A stretch of 64,000 bases of DNA, taken from NCBI RefSeq assembly GCF_000427335.1, contig NZ_ATMR01000091.1, positions 62,001 through 126,000 of the forward strand. Direction: 5' to 3'. The notes beneath the pieces were generated by a model that saw only the letters and a list, made by a program, of their open reading frames with translations, did not search any database and was not told where the DNA came from. The stretch's first letter is position 1. Every line of letters starts with the position of its first letter. Source of the stretch: Winogradskyella psychrotolerans RS-3 (GTDB lineage: Bacteria > Bacteroidota > Bacteroidia > Flavobacteriales > Flavobacteriaceae). Below, piece after piece: positions 46,680-54,210 of this stretch. Both the position numbers and the translations under genes were made by a program.

Positions 46680-47069
46680 TTAGCTATTTCTTGCTGCAAA
46701 AATATTCATATACATAAAAGTGCCCATTTTACGCGCACGACGTTTGGCATTCTCTGCATAATCTCCTTCAAATAATTCATCTATAGTTTGAAACCAAAGA
46801 TTTAACCAAAGGCCAAAATGTAATTCGGTGATGCTATTATTAAATGCCGCATCTACTTTTGTATGTGCTTCTAATGGATTACCGTAATATTTGGTTTTTA
46901 AAAATAAACTCGATTCCCAAAAGGTAGTTAAATGCTCTAAATGTTGCTCCCAATCTTTAATGGTTTCATTGAAAAATGGGCCTAATTTTTCATCCTTTCT
47001 AACCTTCTCGTAAAATTTGGAAACTAATAAGAATATGTCTTCTCTGTTTTTTATATCTGTTTTATTCAT
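46680..47069 (-). CDS. Truncated hemoglobin, group III-like
   Basis: A 129-aa 2-over-2 globin. The segment VSKFYEKVRKDEKLGPFFNE matches the B-C-E region with the B10/CD1 aromatic pocket, a His in HTKVDAAF or HLEHLTTFW serves the distal/E side, and a proximal His in ITELHFGLW is the F8 ligand. Trp in WLNLWFQTIDELF is typical of group III. Such globins bind O2 or NO in the cytoplasm. The upstream gap 47070-47235 has no gene. Confidence 0.9.
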   Translation of the reverse strand: MNKTDIKNREDIFLLVSKFYEKVRKDEKLGPFFNETIKDWEQHLEHLTTFWESSLFLKTKYYGNPLEAHTKVDAAFNNSITELHFGLWLNLWFQTIDELFEGDYAENAKRRARKMGTFMYMNIFAARNS

Positions 47070-47235
47070 CGTGTTACAAATTATACTGTCTCGATTGGAA
47101 CAATTTGGGTTTGTGATAATTCGTTGCTATTAAAATGTTGTCCATTATATGAACATTGGTAATTACCTTACCTTCTTTTGCCAAATGTGGTCCTCAAAAG
47201 AGCCATTTCTACAATTAATTAATAGTACATTTTTC

Positions 47236-47297
47236 GTCCCTTTAGGGACATTATATTGGTAAAAAAATTACCGTTAATTTATTGTGCCTTTAGGTAC
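47236..47297. repeat. REP-like palindromes left of the RAYT transposase
   Basis: Palindromes at 47236-47249 (GTCCCTTTAGGGAC) and 47284-47297 (GTGCCTTTAGGTAC), with a small GGTAA/TTACC hairpin at 47258-47272 between them. The second has an exact reverse-complement partner on the other side of the transposase gene at 47802-47815. Confidence 0.65.
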
Positions 47298-47320
47298 AAA
47301 ATATCTTTTAAATTAAAATT

Positions 47321-47782
47321 TTACAATACAGATTTTAAAATATAACGTTCATTAAATTCCATATCAAAATCCTTTAACAACATTAAATATGCTTCTTTAA
47401 ACTCAACCTTTTTGTGATGCTCTACTTGATTTTTGATATAATTAATTATTCTTGGACCTTCAGATTTAGAATAAGAAAACGCACGATATCTTGATTGCCA
47501 CGAAAATCTGCCATTAAGAAAACTTTTATTATTTATCCATTTTGAAGAGTCGTGTTTTACTTGCTTCATTAATTCAGATAATGACTGTGTTGGTCGCATG
47601 CCAAATAAAACATGAATATGGGCAGCCACTCCGTTAATTTGCAAAACCTTGGGGTTGTTGTTTTTAAATATTCCTGTGATGTACTTGTATAATTCGGCTT
47701 TCCAACTATCTCTAATTAAACTTTGCCGATTTTGAACCGCAAAAACGGCTTGGATATGAATTTGCGTACACGTGTTTGGCAT
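47321..47782 (-). CDS. Y1 transposase, REP-associated (RAYT) type
   Basis: A 153-aa HUH-family enzyme. The metal-binding pair is in AAHIHVLFGMRP, and the catalytic tyrosine is probably in RIINYIKNQVEHH, both features of Y1/TnpA single-stranded DNA transposases. The segment FSWQSRYRAFSYSKS (SRYRAFS) is typical of the domesticated Bacteroidota branch. No TnpB is adjacent. Palindromes flank the gene on both sides, as in RAYT-REP units, where the enzyme moves or maintains short hairpin elements. Not a full IS200/IS605 element. Confidence 0.88.
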   Translation of the reverse strand: MPNTCTQIHIQAVFAVQNRQSLIRDSWKAELYKYITGIFKNNNPKVLQINGVAAHIHVLFGMRPTQSLSELMKQVKHDSSKWINNKSFLNGRFSWQSRYRAFSYSKSEGPRIINYIKNQVEHHKKVEFKEAYLMLLKDFDMEFNERYILKSVL

Positions 47783-47801
47783 TGCTCTAAATTATATGGT
47801 A

Positions 47802-47866
47802 TACCTAAAGGCACACTGGTTTATTATTGTAAACTAAAATCCACCCATCTTTTATCCCGAACGGGA
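47802..47866. repeat. REP-like palindromes right of the RAYT transposase
   Basis: TACCTAAAGGCACA (47802-47815) is the exact reverse complement of 47283-47296. TCCCGAACGGGA (47855-47866) is a second palindrome related to the left GTCCC hairpin. The rest of 47783-48003 holds no gene. Confidence 0.65.
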
Positions 47867-48003
47867 CATATTTAATTGATGTGTCTGTAATATATAACCA
47901 AAATAGCTTCCTTTTTACATATCAATTTTTAGAATTACCCAAAGTTATCCTTTTAATCCCATTCTTGTGATTCTAAAATAAGAAATCTTAGTATTTTTAC
48001 ACC

Positions 48004-48798
48004 ATGATATCAGTAGTATTACTTGGTGCTGGCAATGTAGCCACACACTTATATAAAGCCTTTTCAAATTCAGAAACAATAACTATTACGCAATGGTACA
48101 ATCGCACGCGAGCTTCCATTTCGTCTTATGCCAATATTGTTGACATAACGGATTCGTTAGATGAATTAAAAGAAGCAGACATTTACATTATGGCGGTTAG
48201 CGATGATAGTATTGAACAACTATCTATAGATCTACCGTTTACAAACCGTTTTGTAGTGCACACCTCTGGAAGCGTTGCCATGCACGATATAGATAAGAAA
48301 AACAAAATCGGGGTTTTCTATCCGTTGCAAACATTTTCTAAAGAGGCAGAAATAGATTTTAGCGAAGTACCAATTTGTGTTGAAGTTTATGAAAAAGAAA
48401 ACCTTCAACTATTAATAGATTTAGCCAAAGCTGCAGGTTGCAAACCTCAAAAAATCACAACCGAGCAGCGTCAAACACTTCATCTAGCAGCTGTTTTTGT
48501 TAATAATTTCACGAATCAACTCTATAGAATTGGTCACGAAATTTGTGAAACAAAAAATATAGAATTTGAAATATTGCATCCTTTAATTGAAGAAACGGCA
48601 AAGAAAATTCAACACATGTCTCCTTTTATGGCACAAACAGGTCCCGCAAAACGGAATGATAAAAGAACTATAAAAAGACAGTTAAAGCTAATTGAAAAAG
48701 AAGAGCATGAAGCGATTTACAAAATGCTTACCACTTCTATAAAAAAGACGCATGGTATACGATCTACAAGAATCAAAAGCCAGAAAAAACAAAATTAA
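48004..48798 (+). CDS. Rossmann-fold DUF2520 oxidoreductase-like protein
   Basis: A 264-aa protein. The N-terminal NAD(P)-binding Rossmann fold opens with VVLLGAGNVATHLYKAF (GxGxxx at about 7-12) and has YIMAVSDDSI. The C-terminal DUF2520 helical domain carries LHLAAVFVNNFTNQLY and a PLIEETAKKI region. It resembles 6-phosphogluconate or pyrroline-5-carboxylate reductase-like enzymes, but the substrate is unknown. It heads a tight cluster: 2 bases to kdsC-like, then UbiA and Maf, an order I associate with Flavobacteriaceae. Confidence 0.85.
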   Translation: MISVVLLGAGNVATHLYKAFSNSETITITQWYNRTRASISSYANIVDITDSLDELKEADIYIMAVSDDSIEQLSIDLPFTNRFVVHTSGSVAMHDIDKKNKIGVFYPLQTFSKEAEIDFSEVPICVEVYEKENLQLLIDLAKAAGCKPQKITTEQRQTLHLAAVFVNNFTNQLYRIGHEICETKNIEFEILHPLIEETAKKIQHMSPFMAQTGPAKRNDKRTIKRQLKLIEKEEHEAIYKMLTTSIKKTHGIRSTRIKSQKKQN

Positions 48799-48800
48799 CT

Positions 48801-49334
48801 ATGAGCGACGATAAAAGTTACAAAGAGTATTTAGCAAACATAACCACCTTTATTTTTGATGTTGATGGTGTTTTAACCGATGGTACTATCACCGTGACAA
48901 CAGATGGTGAAATGCTAAGAACTATGAATATTAAAGACGGATTTGCGTTAAAAACAGCGATTGATGCCGGTTTTAACCTCTGTATTATTTCTGGTGGCTC
49001 TAACGAAGGTGTTCGTAAGCGATTAGCAGGATTAGGTATTAAAGACATTTTTTTAGGTTCACACAATAAAATAGAACAACTCAATAGTTACCTAGAACAG
49101 CATACTATTTCAAAATCTCAGGTGTTGTATATGGGAGATGACATCCCTGATTATCCTGTAATGAAATTAGTGGGTTTACCATGTTGTCCGCAAGATGCTG
49201 TACCAGAGATTAAGGCCGTTTCAAAATACATTTCTCATAAAAATGGAGGAAAAGGAGCGGTAAGAGATGTGATTGAACAAGTACTGAAAGTACAAGGCAA
49301 ATGGAATGGTAATTTTGATGCTAAGTATGATTAG
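48801..49334 (+). CDS. KdsC-type HAD phosphatase
   Basis: A 177-aa HAD phosphatase of the small tetrameric C0 class. It has nucleophile motif FDVDGVLTDGTI (Asp 18 and Asp 20 approximately), motif II in IISGGSN, a lysine near HNKIEQL, and motif IV YMGDDIPDYPVM. KdsC removes phosphate from KDO 8-phosphate in lipopolysaccharide core synthesis. Length fits well. The gene starts two bases after the DUF2520 gene. Other sugar-phosphate substrates cannot be ruled out because no kdsA/kdsB neighbours are in the window. Confidence 0.88.
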   Translation: MSDDKSYKEYLANITTFIFDVDGVLTDGTITVTTDGEMLRTMNIKDGFALKTAIDAGFNLCIISGGSNEGVRKRLAGLGIKDIFLGSHNKIEQLNSYLEQHTISKSQVLYMGDDIPDYPVMKLVGLPCCPQDAVPEIKAVSKYISHKNGGKGAVRDVIEQVLKVQGKWNGNFDAKYD

Positions 49335-49384
49335 ATAGTTGTTGGTTGTTGGAAATAAAAATCTTATAATTTTTTTTTAAAAAC

Positions 49385-49696
49385 ATGTCAAGCGGAAGAA
49401 GACATAGTACAGGATTCGGATATATAGGTTTTGGTAATAGTCAAACAACATTTAACCAAAGGTCATCTAAGCCTTTTTCTAAATACAAGGAAAAATTAGA
49501 CCATGAAGCCCATTTGCACTATAAAATGGCTTTTTTGCATAAAAATTTAACCAAAGAAGACAAGCAAAAAATCAAAGACAAAATCAGAAAGCAAGAACGT
49601 AATCTTTTAAAAAAAACAGTGATTATTAGTACCGTTGTTTTTATTATCATTGCATCTGTTATGTATTATATAATTACTAAAATATTATCTCATTAA
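49385..49696 (+). CDS. Small single-pass membrane protein (103 aa)
   Basis: The N-terminal ~35 residues are Gly/Ser/Phe-rich (TGFGYIGFGNSQTTFNQRSS). A charged helix (about 40-78, KEDKQKIKDKIRKQERNLL) follows, then a C-terminal membrane helix (about 80-100, VIISTVVFIIIASVMYYI). No named domain is recognised. It lies inside the kdsC-ubiA-maf cluster, with 7 bases before the next gene, so it is cotranscribed. Role unknown. Confidence 0.75.
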   Translation: MSSGRRHSTGFGYIGFGNSQTTFNQRSSKPFSKYKEKLDHEAHLHYKMAFLHKNLTKEDKQKIKDKIRKQERNLLKKTVIISTVVFIIIASVMYYIITKILSH

Positions 49697-49703
49697 CCTT
49701 TAA

Positions 49704-50633
49704 ATGATTCACTTTCTTAATTTAATCCGTTGGAAAAACTTACTAATGATTGCTTTAATGCAATATTTAGTAAAATATGCACTTTTATTACCTTTTCAAG
49801 AAAGTCACGGTGTGCTTATTACCTTAAGCGACTTCAACTTTTTTCTTTTAGTTTTAGCAACCGTTTGTATCGCAGCGGCTGGTTATGTTATAAATGACGT
49901 TTATGATATTGAAACCGACAGAATCAATAAACCAGACCAACTCATCATTAATAAACATATCACAGAAAAAAATGCCACCACAATATTTATTATACTTAAT
50001 ATTATAGGAGTTGGTTTAGGGTTTTACTTATCTAATGGCATTGGTAAACCTGAGTTTTTTGCCATCTTTTTTGTCACTTCCGCACTACTCTATATGTACG
50101 CTTCATTTTTAAAGCAAATTGCTATTGTTGGCAATGTAGTGGTTTCAATTATGGTTTGTTTGAGTATTTTATTAGTTGGTGTTTTTGAATTAATTCCGGC
50201 CATGACGGAAAACAATAAAGCCATTCAGACAACTTTTTTATACATCATTAGAGATTATGCCTTTTTTGCTTTAATGATTAATTTTGTTAGAGAACTAGTA
50301 AAAGATATTGAAGATATCGATGGAGATCATAAAGCTGGGATACAAACATTACCTATTCTTTTAGGACGAGAGCGCAGTACTAAAATAGTATTTATGCTGT
50401 CATTAATTCCAATCGTTTCTATTGTATATTATGTAATTACCTATTTATTTAAACAGCAACTTGTTGTTGGATACTTTTTAATTTTTGTTATAGCTCCATT
50501 AATTTACGTAAGCATAAAATTATTTAGTGCAGAAAGCAAAGCACAATACAAACACATTAGCTTCATTTTAAAATTAGTGATGCTTACAGGAATGTTGTCC
50601 TTATTACTTTATAAATTTATTATTCTAAACTAA
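49704..50633 (+). CDS. UbiA-family prenyltransferase (geranylgeranylglycerol-phosphate transferase-like)
   Basis: A 309-aa integral membrane enzyme with about nine helices and both UbiA Asp-rich motifs: NDVYDIETDRINKPDQ (about 75-90) and KDIEDIDGDHKAGIQT (about 200-215). These bind Mg-diphosphate of the prenyl donor. The INDVYDIETDRINKP form and the location fit the Bacteroidota proteins annotated as geranylgeranylglycerol-phosphate geranylgeranyltransferase; the acceptor in bacteria is not certain. The gene ends one base before maf. Confidence 0.87.
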   Translation: MIHFLNLIRWKNLLMIALMQYLVKYALLLPFQESHGVLITLSDFNFFLLVLATVCIAAAGYVINDVYDIETDRINKPDQLIINKHITEKNATTIFIILNIIGVGLGFYLSNGIGKPEFFAIFFVTSALLYMYASFLKQIAIVGNVVVSIMVCLSILLVGVFELIPAMTENNKAIQTTFLYIIRDYAFFALMINFVRELVKDIEDIDGDHKAGIQTLPILLGRERSTKIVFMLSLIPIVSIVYYVITYLFKQQLVVGYFLIFVIAPLIYVSIKLFSAESKAQYKHISFILKLVMLTGMLSLLLYKFIILN

Positions 50634-50634
50634 A

Positions 50635-51228
50635 ATGCTAAACGACAAACTTAAAGATTTCAATATTATTCTGGCTTCAGCTTCACCTCGTCGTCATACA
50701 TTTTTAAAGGAAATGAATCTCGATTTCGAAATTCAGTTAAAACCAGTTGAAGAGATTTATCCCCAAAATTTAAAACGTGAAGACATCACCGATTTTTTAG
50801 CAAAACTGAAAGCGGAACCTTTTTTAGATAATCTTCAAAATAACGATATCTTAATTACAAGTGACACTATTGTTTGGTTAGACAATAAAGCCATTGGAAA
50901 ACCAAAGGATGAAGAGGATGCATTTAAGATGATAAAATCTTTAAGCAATACATCACATGAAGTGGTTACGTCGATCTGTTTCACTCAAAAAACGGAACTA
51001 CGTATTGTTAACACCATTACCAAAGTAACGTTTAAAGCCTTAACTGACGAGGAAATTAAATACTACGTTAATACCTACAAACCGTTAGATAAAGCAGGTG
51101 CTTATGGCATACAAGAATGGATTGGTGCCATTGCCATTACATCTATTGAAGGATCGTATAATAACGTGGTGGGCTTACCTACACATTTAGTTTATGAAAC
51201 GTTAAATACCATTGTAGACCATAATTAG
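50635..51228 (+). CDS. maf: Maf-like nucleotide pyrophosphatase
   Basis: A 197-aa protein with the Maf N-terminal signature ILASASPRRHTFLKEM (about 10-25), the TSDTIVWLDNKAIGKP block and C-terminal DKAGAYGIQEWIG. Maf proteins hydrolyse non-canonical or modified nucleoside triphosphates (dTTP/UTP or m7GTP type) in the cytoplasm; the old name septum formation inhibitor comes from overexpression effects. Cotranscribed with the UbiA gene. Confidence 0.93.
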   Translation: MLNDKLKDFNIILASASPRRHTFLKEMNLDFEIQLKPVEEIYPQNLKREDITDFLAKLKAEPFLDNLQNNDILITSDTIVWLDNKAIGKPKDEEDAFKMIKSLSNTSHEVVTSICFTQKTELRIVNTITKVTFKALTDEEIKYYVNTYKPLDKAGAYGIQEWIGAIAITSIEGSYNNVVGLPTHLVYETLNTIVDHN

Positions 51229-51301
51229 AATCTTATCTTTATTATTGGATATTCGGCAGCGCATTTTCATACGTCATGCCATCTAAAAACACGTAATAAT
51301 T

Positions 51302-52243
51302 ATGATAAGAATTATAAAACCCAAGCTACTAGTTGTAATAATTGGACTAATTTCAATCTTCACATCTTGTAAAGAAAACACGACTGCTACTACTCCAGAA
51401 ATTAATACCGTTTCAGAATCTGAATCTGAAGTTGTAAATCCAAAAGCAAAATTGTCCGATGATTTTAAAAATTATTGGTACAATGGTGAAGCAGAAATCA
51501 CATCTTATAAACTTGAACAAGCGCGTTACGGTGAACTAAGAGAAGGCACAGCTGTTTTAGTATTTGTAACCGAAGACTTTTTACCAGACGCCCAAGTTAA
51601 AGCAGATAGTTATAGAGAAAACAACATTCCGGTTTTAAAATTAAATGCAACCAAGAATTTTAATACGGGAATTTATCCGTACTCTATAATGCAGAGTACG
51701 TTTTATCCTGTAGCGAACAATCAACATGCATTAAAAATTTCGACATCTGTGCAAGAATGGTGCGGACATGTTTATACCCAGTTAAATAATCGCGATGTGT
51801 TTGAGGTAACATCGCATTCTTATTTTCAAGGTGAGGCGGACGAAAACTTTAAAATAGACAAAGCTTGGACAGAAAATGAATTATGGGCAAAATTAAGAAT
51901 AGATCCTAAAAGTCTTCCTGTGGGTGAAATAGAACTTATTCCTTCTTTAGAATCCGCAAGGCTTAATCACGATGCTTTAAAAGCACAAAAAGCTAATGCC
52001 ACTTTAGAAAACAATAGTTATACTTTAACTTATCATGAATTACAACGGACTTTAAAAATAAATTTCAATCCTAATTTTCCGTTCGATATTTTAGGCTGGG
52101 AAGAAACCATTACAAGTGGTATGGGTTCTTCTGCTGAGACTTTAACTTCAAAAGCTTCGAAATTAGAAACCATTAAATCGGACTATTGGAACAAAAAAAG
52201 TAAGTCAGATGTCAATCTTAGAGAAACTTTAAAATTGCAATAA
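51302..52243 (+). CDS. Lipoprotein of unknown function (313 aa)
   Basis: Signal MIRIIKPKLLVVIIGLISIF is followed by a TSC lipobox (Cys about 23) and a Thr/Glu/Ser-rich spacer. The mature part is a beta-rich domain with FKNYWYNGEAEITSY, YSIMQSTFYPV and a conserved WCGHVYTQLNNR, a Trp-Cys-Gly-His set that might bind metal. I recognise it as a common Flavobacteriaceae protein downstream of maf, but know no function. Likely on the periplasmic or surface side of the outer membrane. The stretch 51229-51301 separates it from maf. Confidence 0.75.
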   Translation: MIRIIKPKLLVVIIGLISIFTSCKENTTATTPEINTVSESESEVVNPKAKLSDDFKNYWYNGEAEITSYKLEQARYGELREGTAVLVFVTEDFLPDAQVKADSYRENNIPVLKLNATKNFNTGIYPYSIMQSTFYPVANNQHALKISTSVQEWCGHVYTQLNNRDVFEVTSHSYFQGEADENFKIDKAWTENELWAKLRIDPKSLPVGEIELIPSLESARLNHDALKAQKANATLENNSYTLTYHELQRTLKINFNPNFPFDILGWEETITSGMGSSAETLTSKASKLETIKSDYWNKKSKSDVNLRETLKLQ

Positions 52244-52289
52244 ACTTCACCGATTCTGAATTATATTTGTTTAGCAAAATAAGCCCTAC

Positions 52290-52823
52290 ATGAGTTCACT
52301 CTTTTATAACTATCAAGACCAAATAGTTTCCACAATTGCATTATTAATTATAATATTTATAATTAGAAAGATTATTGTACTAACGGTAAAAAAAATAGGT
52401 AAAAAAAGTGGCACAACAGAAGCTAGAGCTGCATTAATAGGTCGCTATGTTACAGTTCTATTAGTGTCTATTGCTATACTTATTGAAACTTTTATTCTTG
52501 GTGCAGAAGCACGAGATGTCACACTTGTTTTTTCTTCTGTTTTTGCAGTTATAGGTATTGCCCTTTTTGCAATTTGGTCTATTTTAAGTAATATTACTTC
52601 TGGTATTATTATGTTTTTTTCCTTTCCATATAAAGTCGGTGATAAAATAAAAATTCACGATAAAGACGATTCTATAATAGGTATTATCGAAGATATTAGA
52701 GCGTTTCAAATTCATCTTAGAGACGAAAATGGAAATTTAGTGACCTACCCTAATAATCTTATTCTTCAAAAAGCAGTAACTTTATTGCAAAAGGACGCTT
52801 TAGACGATACTAGTATTTTATAA
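52290..52823 (+). CDS. Small MscS-like mechanosensitive channel
   Basis: A 177-aa protein with membrane helices at about 10-30 and 52-70 and the pore-lining helix at 75-110 (FAVIGIALFAIWSILSNITSG), then the MscS beta-domain (FPYKVGDKIKIHDKDDSIIGIIEDI). It lacks the C-terminal alpha/beta domain of E. coli MscS, giving a minimal channel. It lies 3 bases before corA, suggesting one operon for ion and osmotic balance. Confidence 0.9.
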   Translation: MSSLFYNYQDQIVSTIALLIIIFIIRKIIVLTVKKIGKKSGTTEARAALIGRYVTVLLVSIAILIETFILGAEARDVTLVFSSVFAVIGIALFAIWSILSNITSGIIMFFSFPYKVGDKIKIHDKDDSIIGIIEDIRAFQIHLRDENGNLVTYPNNLILQKAVTLLQKDALDDTSIL

Positions 52824-52826
52824 CCT

Positions 52827-53906
52827 ATGAAGAAGAAAACGGTAAAAAAACGTACACATAATTACAAGAAACACATAGGAAAAGCCCCTGGTACATTGGT
52901 ATATACAGGGAAGAAAACGGAAAAACAACTTCATATAGAATCTTTCGATTACACGAAAGAAACGCTAAAAGAAAATGTTTTAACCAATATAGAAGATGCA
53001 AAGTCTTATAAGGAAACGGATTCCGTTACTTGGATAAATATTGATGGACTAAATTCGCTAAGTGAAATTGAAAGTATAGGCAAACAATATGAGTTACATC
53101 CACTTGTTTTAGAAGATATTGTAAATACCACGCAACGTCCTAAAATAGACGAATACGATGATTACCTGTTTATCGTTCTCAAAATGTTATACTACGATAC
53201 GGATGAAAACGTCGTTATAGAACAAGTGAGTTTAGTATTAGGTAAAAACTACGTGTTGTCTTTTCAGGAATCTGAAGGTGACGTGTTTGATACGGTTAGA
53301 GAACGAATTCGACTTGGTAATGGACGTATTAGAGGTTTAAAATCTGATTATTTATTGTACGCCTTAATTGATGCTGTTGTAGATCATTATTTCAGCATTA
53401 TTGAAACTCTAGGTAATAAGATTGAAGATTTAGAAAACGATTTGTTTGAAGGACATGCAAAAGACAATATTAATATTGAAGTCCAACAACTTAAGCGCGA
53501 AATATTAAAAGTTCGCCGCGCTATTTTCCCACTACGTGAAATCATAAATCGGATTGAAAAGGGTGAACATCCATTAATCTACAAACGCACAATCACCTAT
53601 TACCGAGATATTTATGATCACCTAATTCAAGTATCTGAAAACATAGATATATATCGCGAAATGATTTGGAGTTTAATGGACATGTACATGTCAACCATTA
53701 GCAACCGTATGAATGAAGTGATGAAGGTACTTACTATAATGTCGTCTATCTTTATTCCATTAACCTTTCTTGCTGGTATCTATGGAATGAACTTTGAATA
53801 CATACCAGAACTAAACTATCATAATGGCTATTTTATTCTTTTGGGTGTCATGTTTGTGATGTTTATTTTAATGCTATTTTATTTTAAACGTAAGAAGTGG
53901 TTGTAG
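52827..53906 (+). CDS. corA: CorA magnesium/cobalt transporter
   Basis: A 359-aa CorA family channel with a cytoplasmic N-terminal funnel, a long stalk helix (about 190-290) and two C-terminal membrane helices. The first ends in the selectivity motif YGMN (GMN at about 320-323), and the second carries a basic end (KRKKW). Homopentamers admit Mg2+ down the membrane potential. The gene closes the MscS-CorA pair. Confidence 0.93.
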   Translation: MKKKTVKKRTHNYKKHIGKAPGTLVYTGKKTEKQLHIESFDYTKETLKENVLTNIEDAKSYKETDSVTWINIDGLNSLSEIESIGKQYELHPLVLEDIVNTTQRPKIDEYDDYLFIVLKMLYYDTDENVVIEQVSLVLGKNYVLSFQESEGDVFDTVRERIRLGNGRIRGLKSDYLLYALIDAVVDHYFSIIETLGNKIEDLENDLFEGHAKDNINIEVQQLKREILKVRRAIFPLREIINRIEKGEHPLIYKRTITYYRDIYDHLIQVSENIDIYREMIWSLMDMYMSTISNRMNEVMKVLTIMSSIFIPLTFLAGIYGMNFEYIPELNYHNGYFILLGVMFVMFILMLFYFKRKKWL

Positions 53907-54210
53907 TGATCTAAATAATAAAAAGGACAAGAACAATTGATAAAAAAATGAGAGCTCCTAAAACAACATCAAGTTACACTCTCTAAAATCACAAAGTGCC
54001 AATAAGTCAATTCTTCCTACTAAGTAACTTTAGCACAGACTTATTACAACATTATACGAACTAAAAATAAATTCCTATTGTTTAATTATATTAGCAATTA
54101 GAGCTATTAAAGTCATCATTAAGTAAAAACACCAACGTTAAAAAAATCTAAAACAAAGTTCATAGCCTAGTAACTTTCCTATATTTGAAACGCAACTAAC
54201 TAAGAACCTC
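53907..54210. other. Gene-free stretch before PIG-L gene
   Basis: AT-rich sequence with no gene, tRNA or strong hairpin that I can support. It presumably holds the promoter of the PIG-L cluster. Confidence 0.5.

Noticed and set aside
47321..47782. Complete IS200/IS605 insertion sequence
   Set aside because: No TnpB and no typical left and right end hairpins with target pentamer; the RAYT-REP layout fits better.
51302..52243. A second Maf protein
   Set aside because: Only its position after maf suggests it; the sequence is a lipoprotein without the SASPRR or DTIV motifs.
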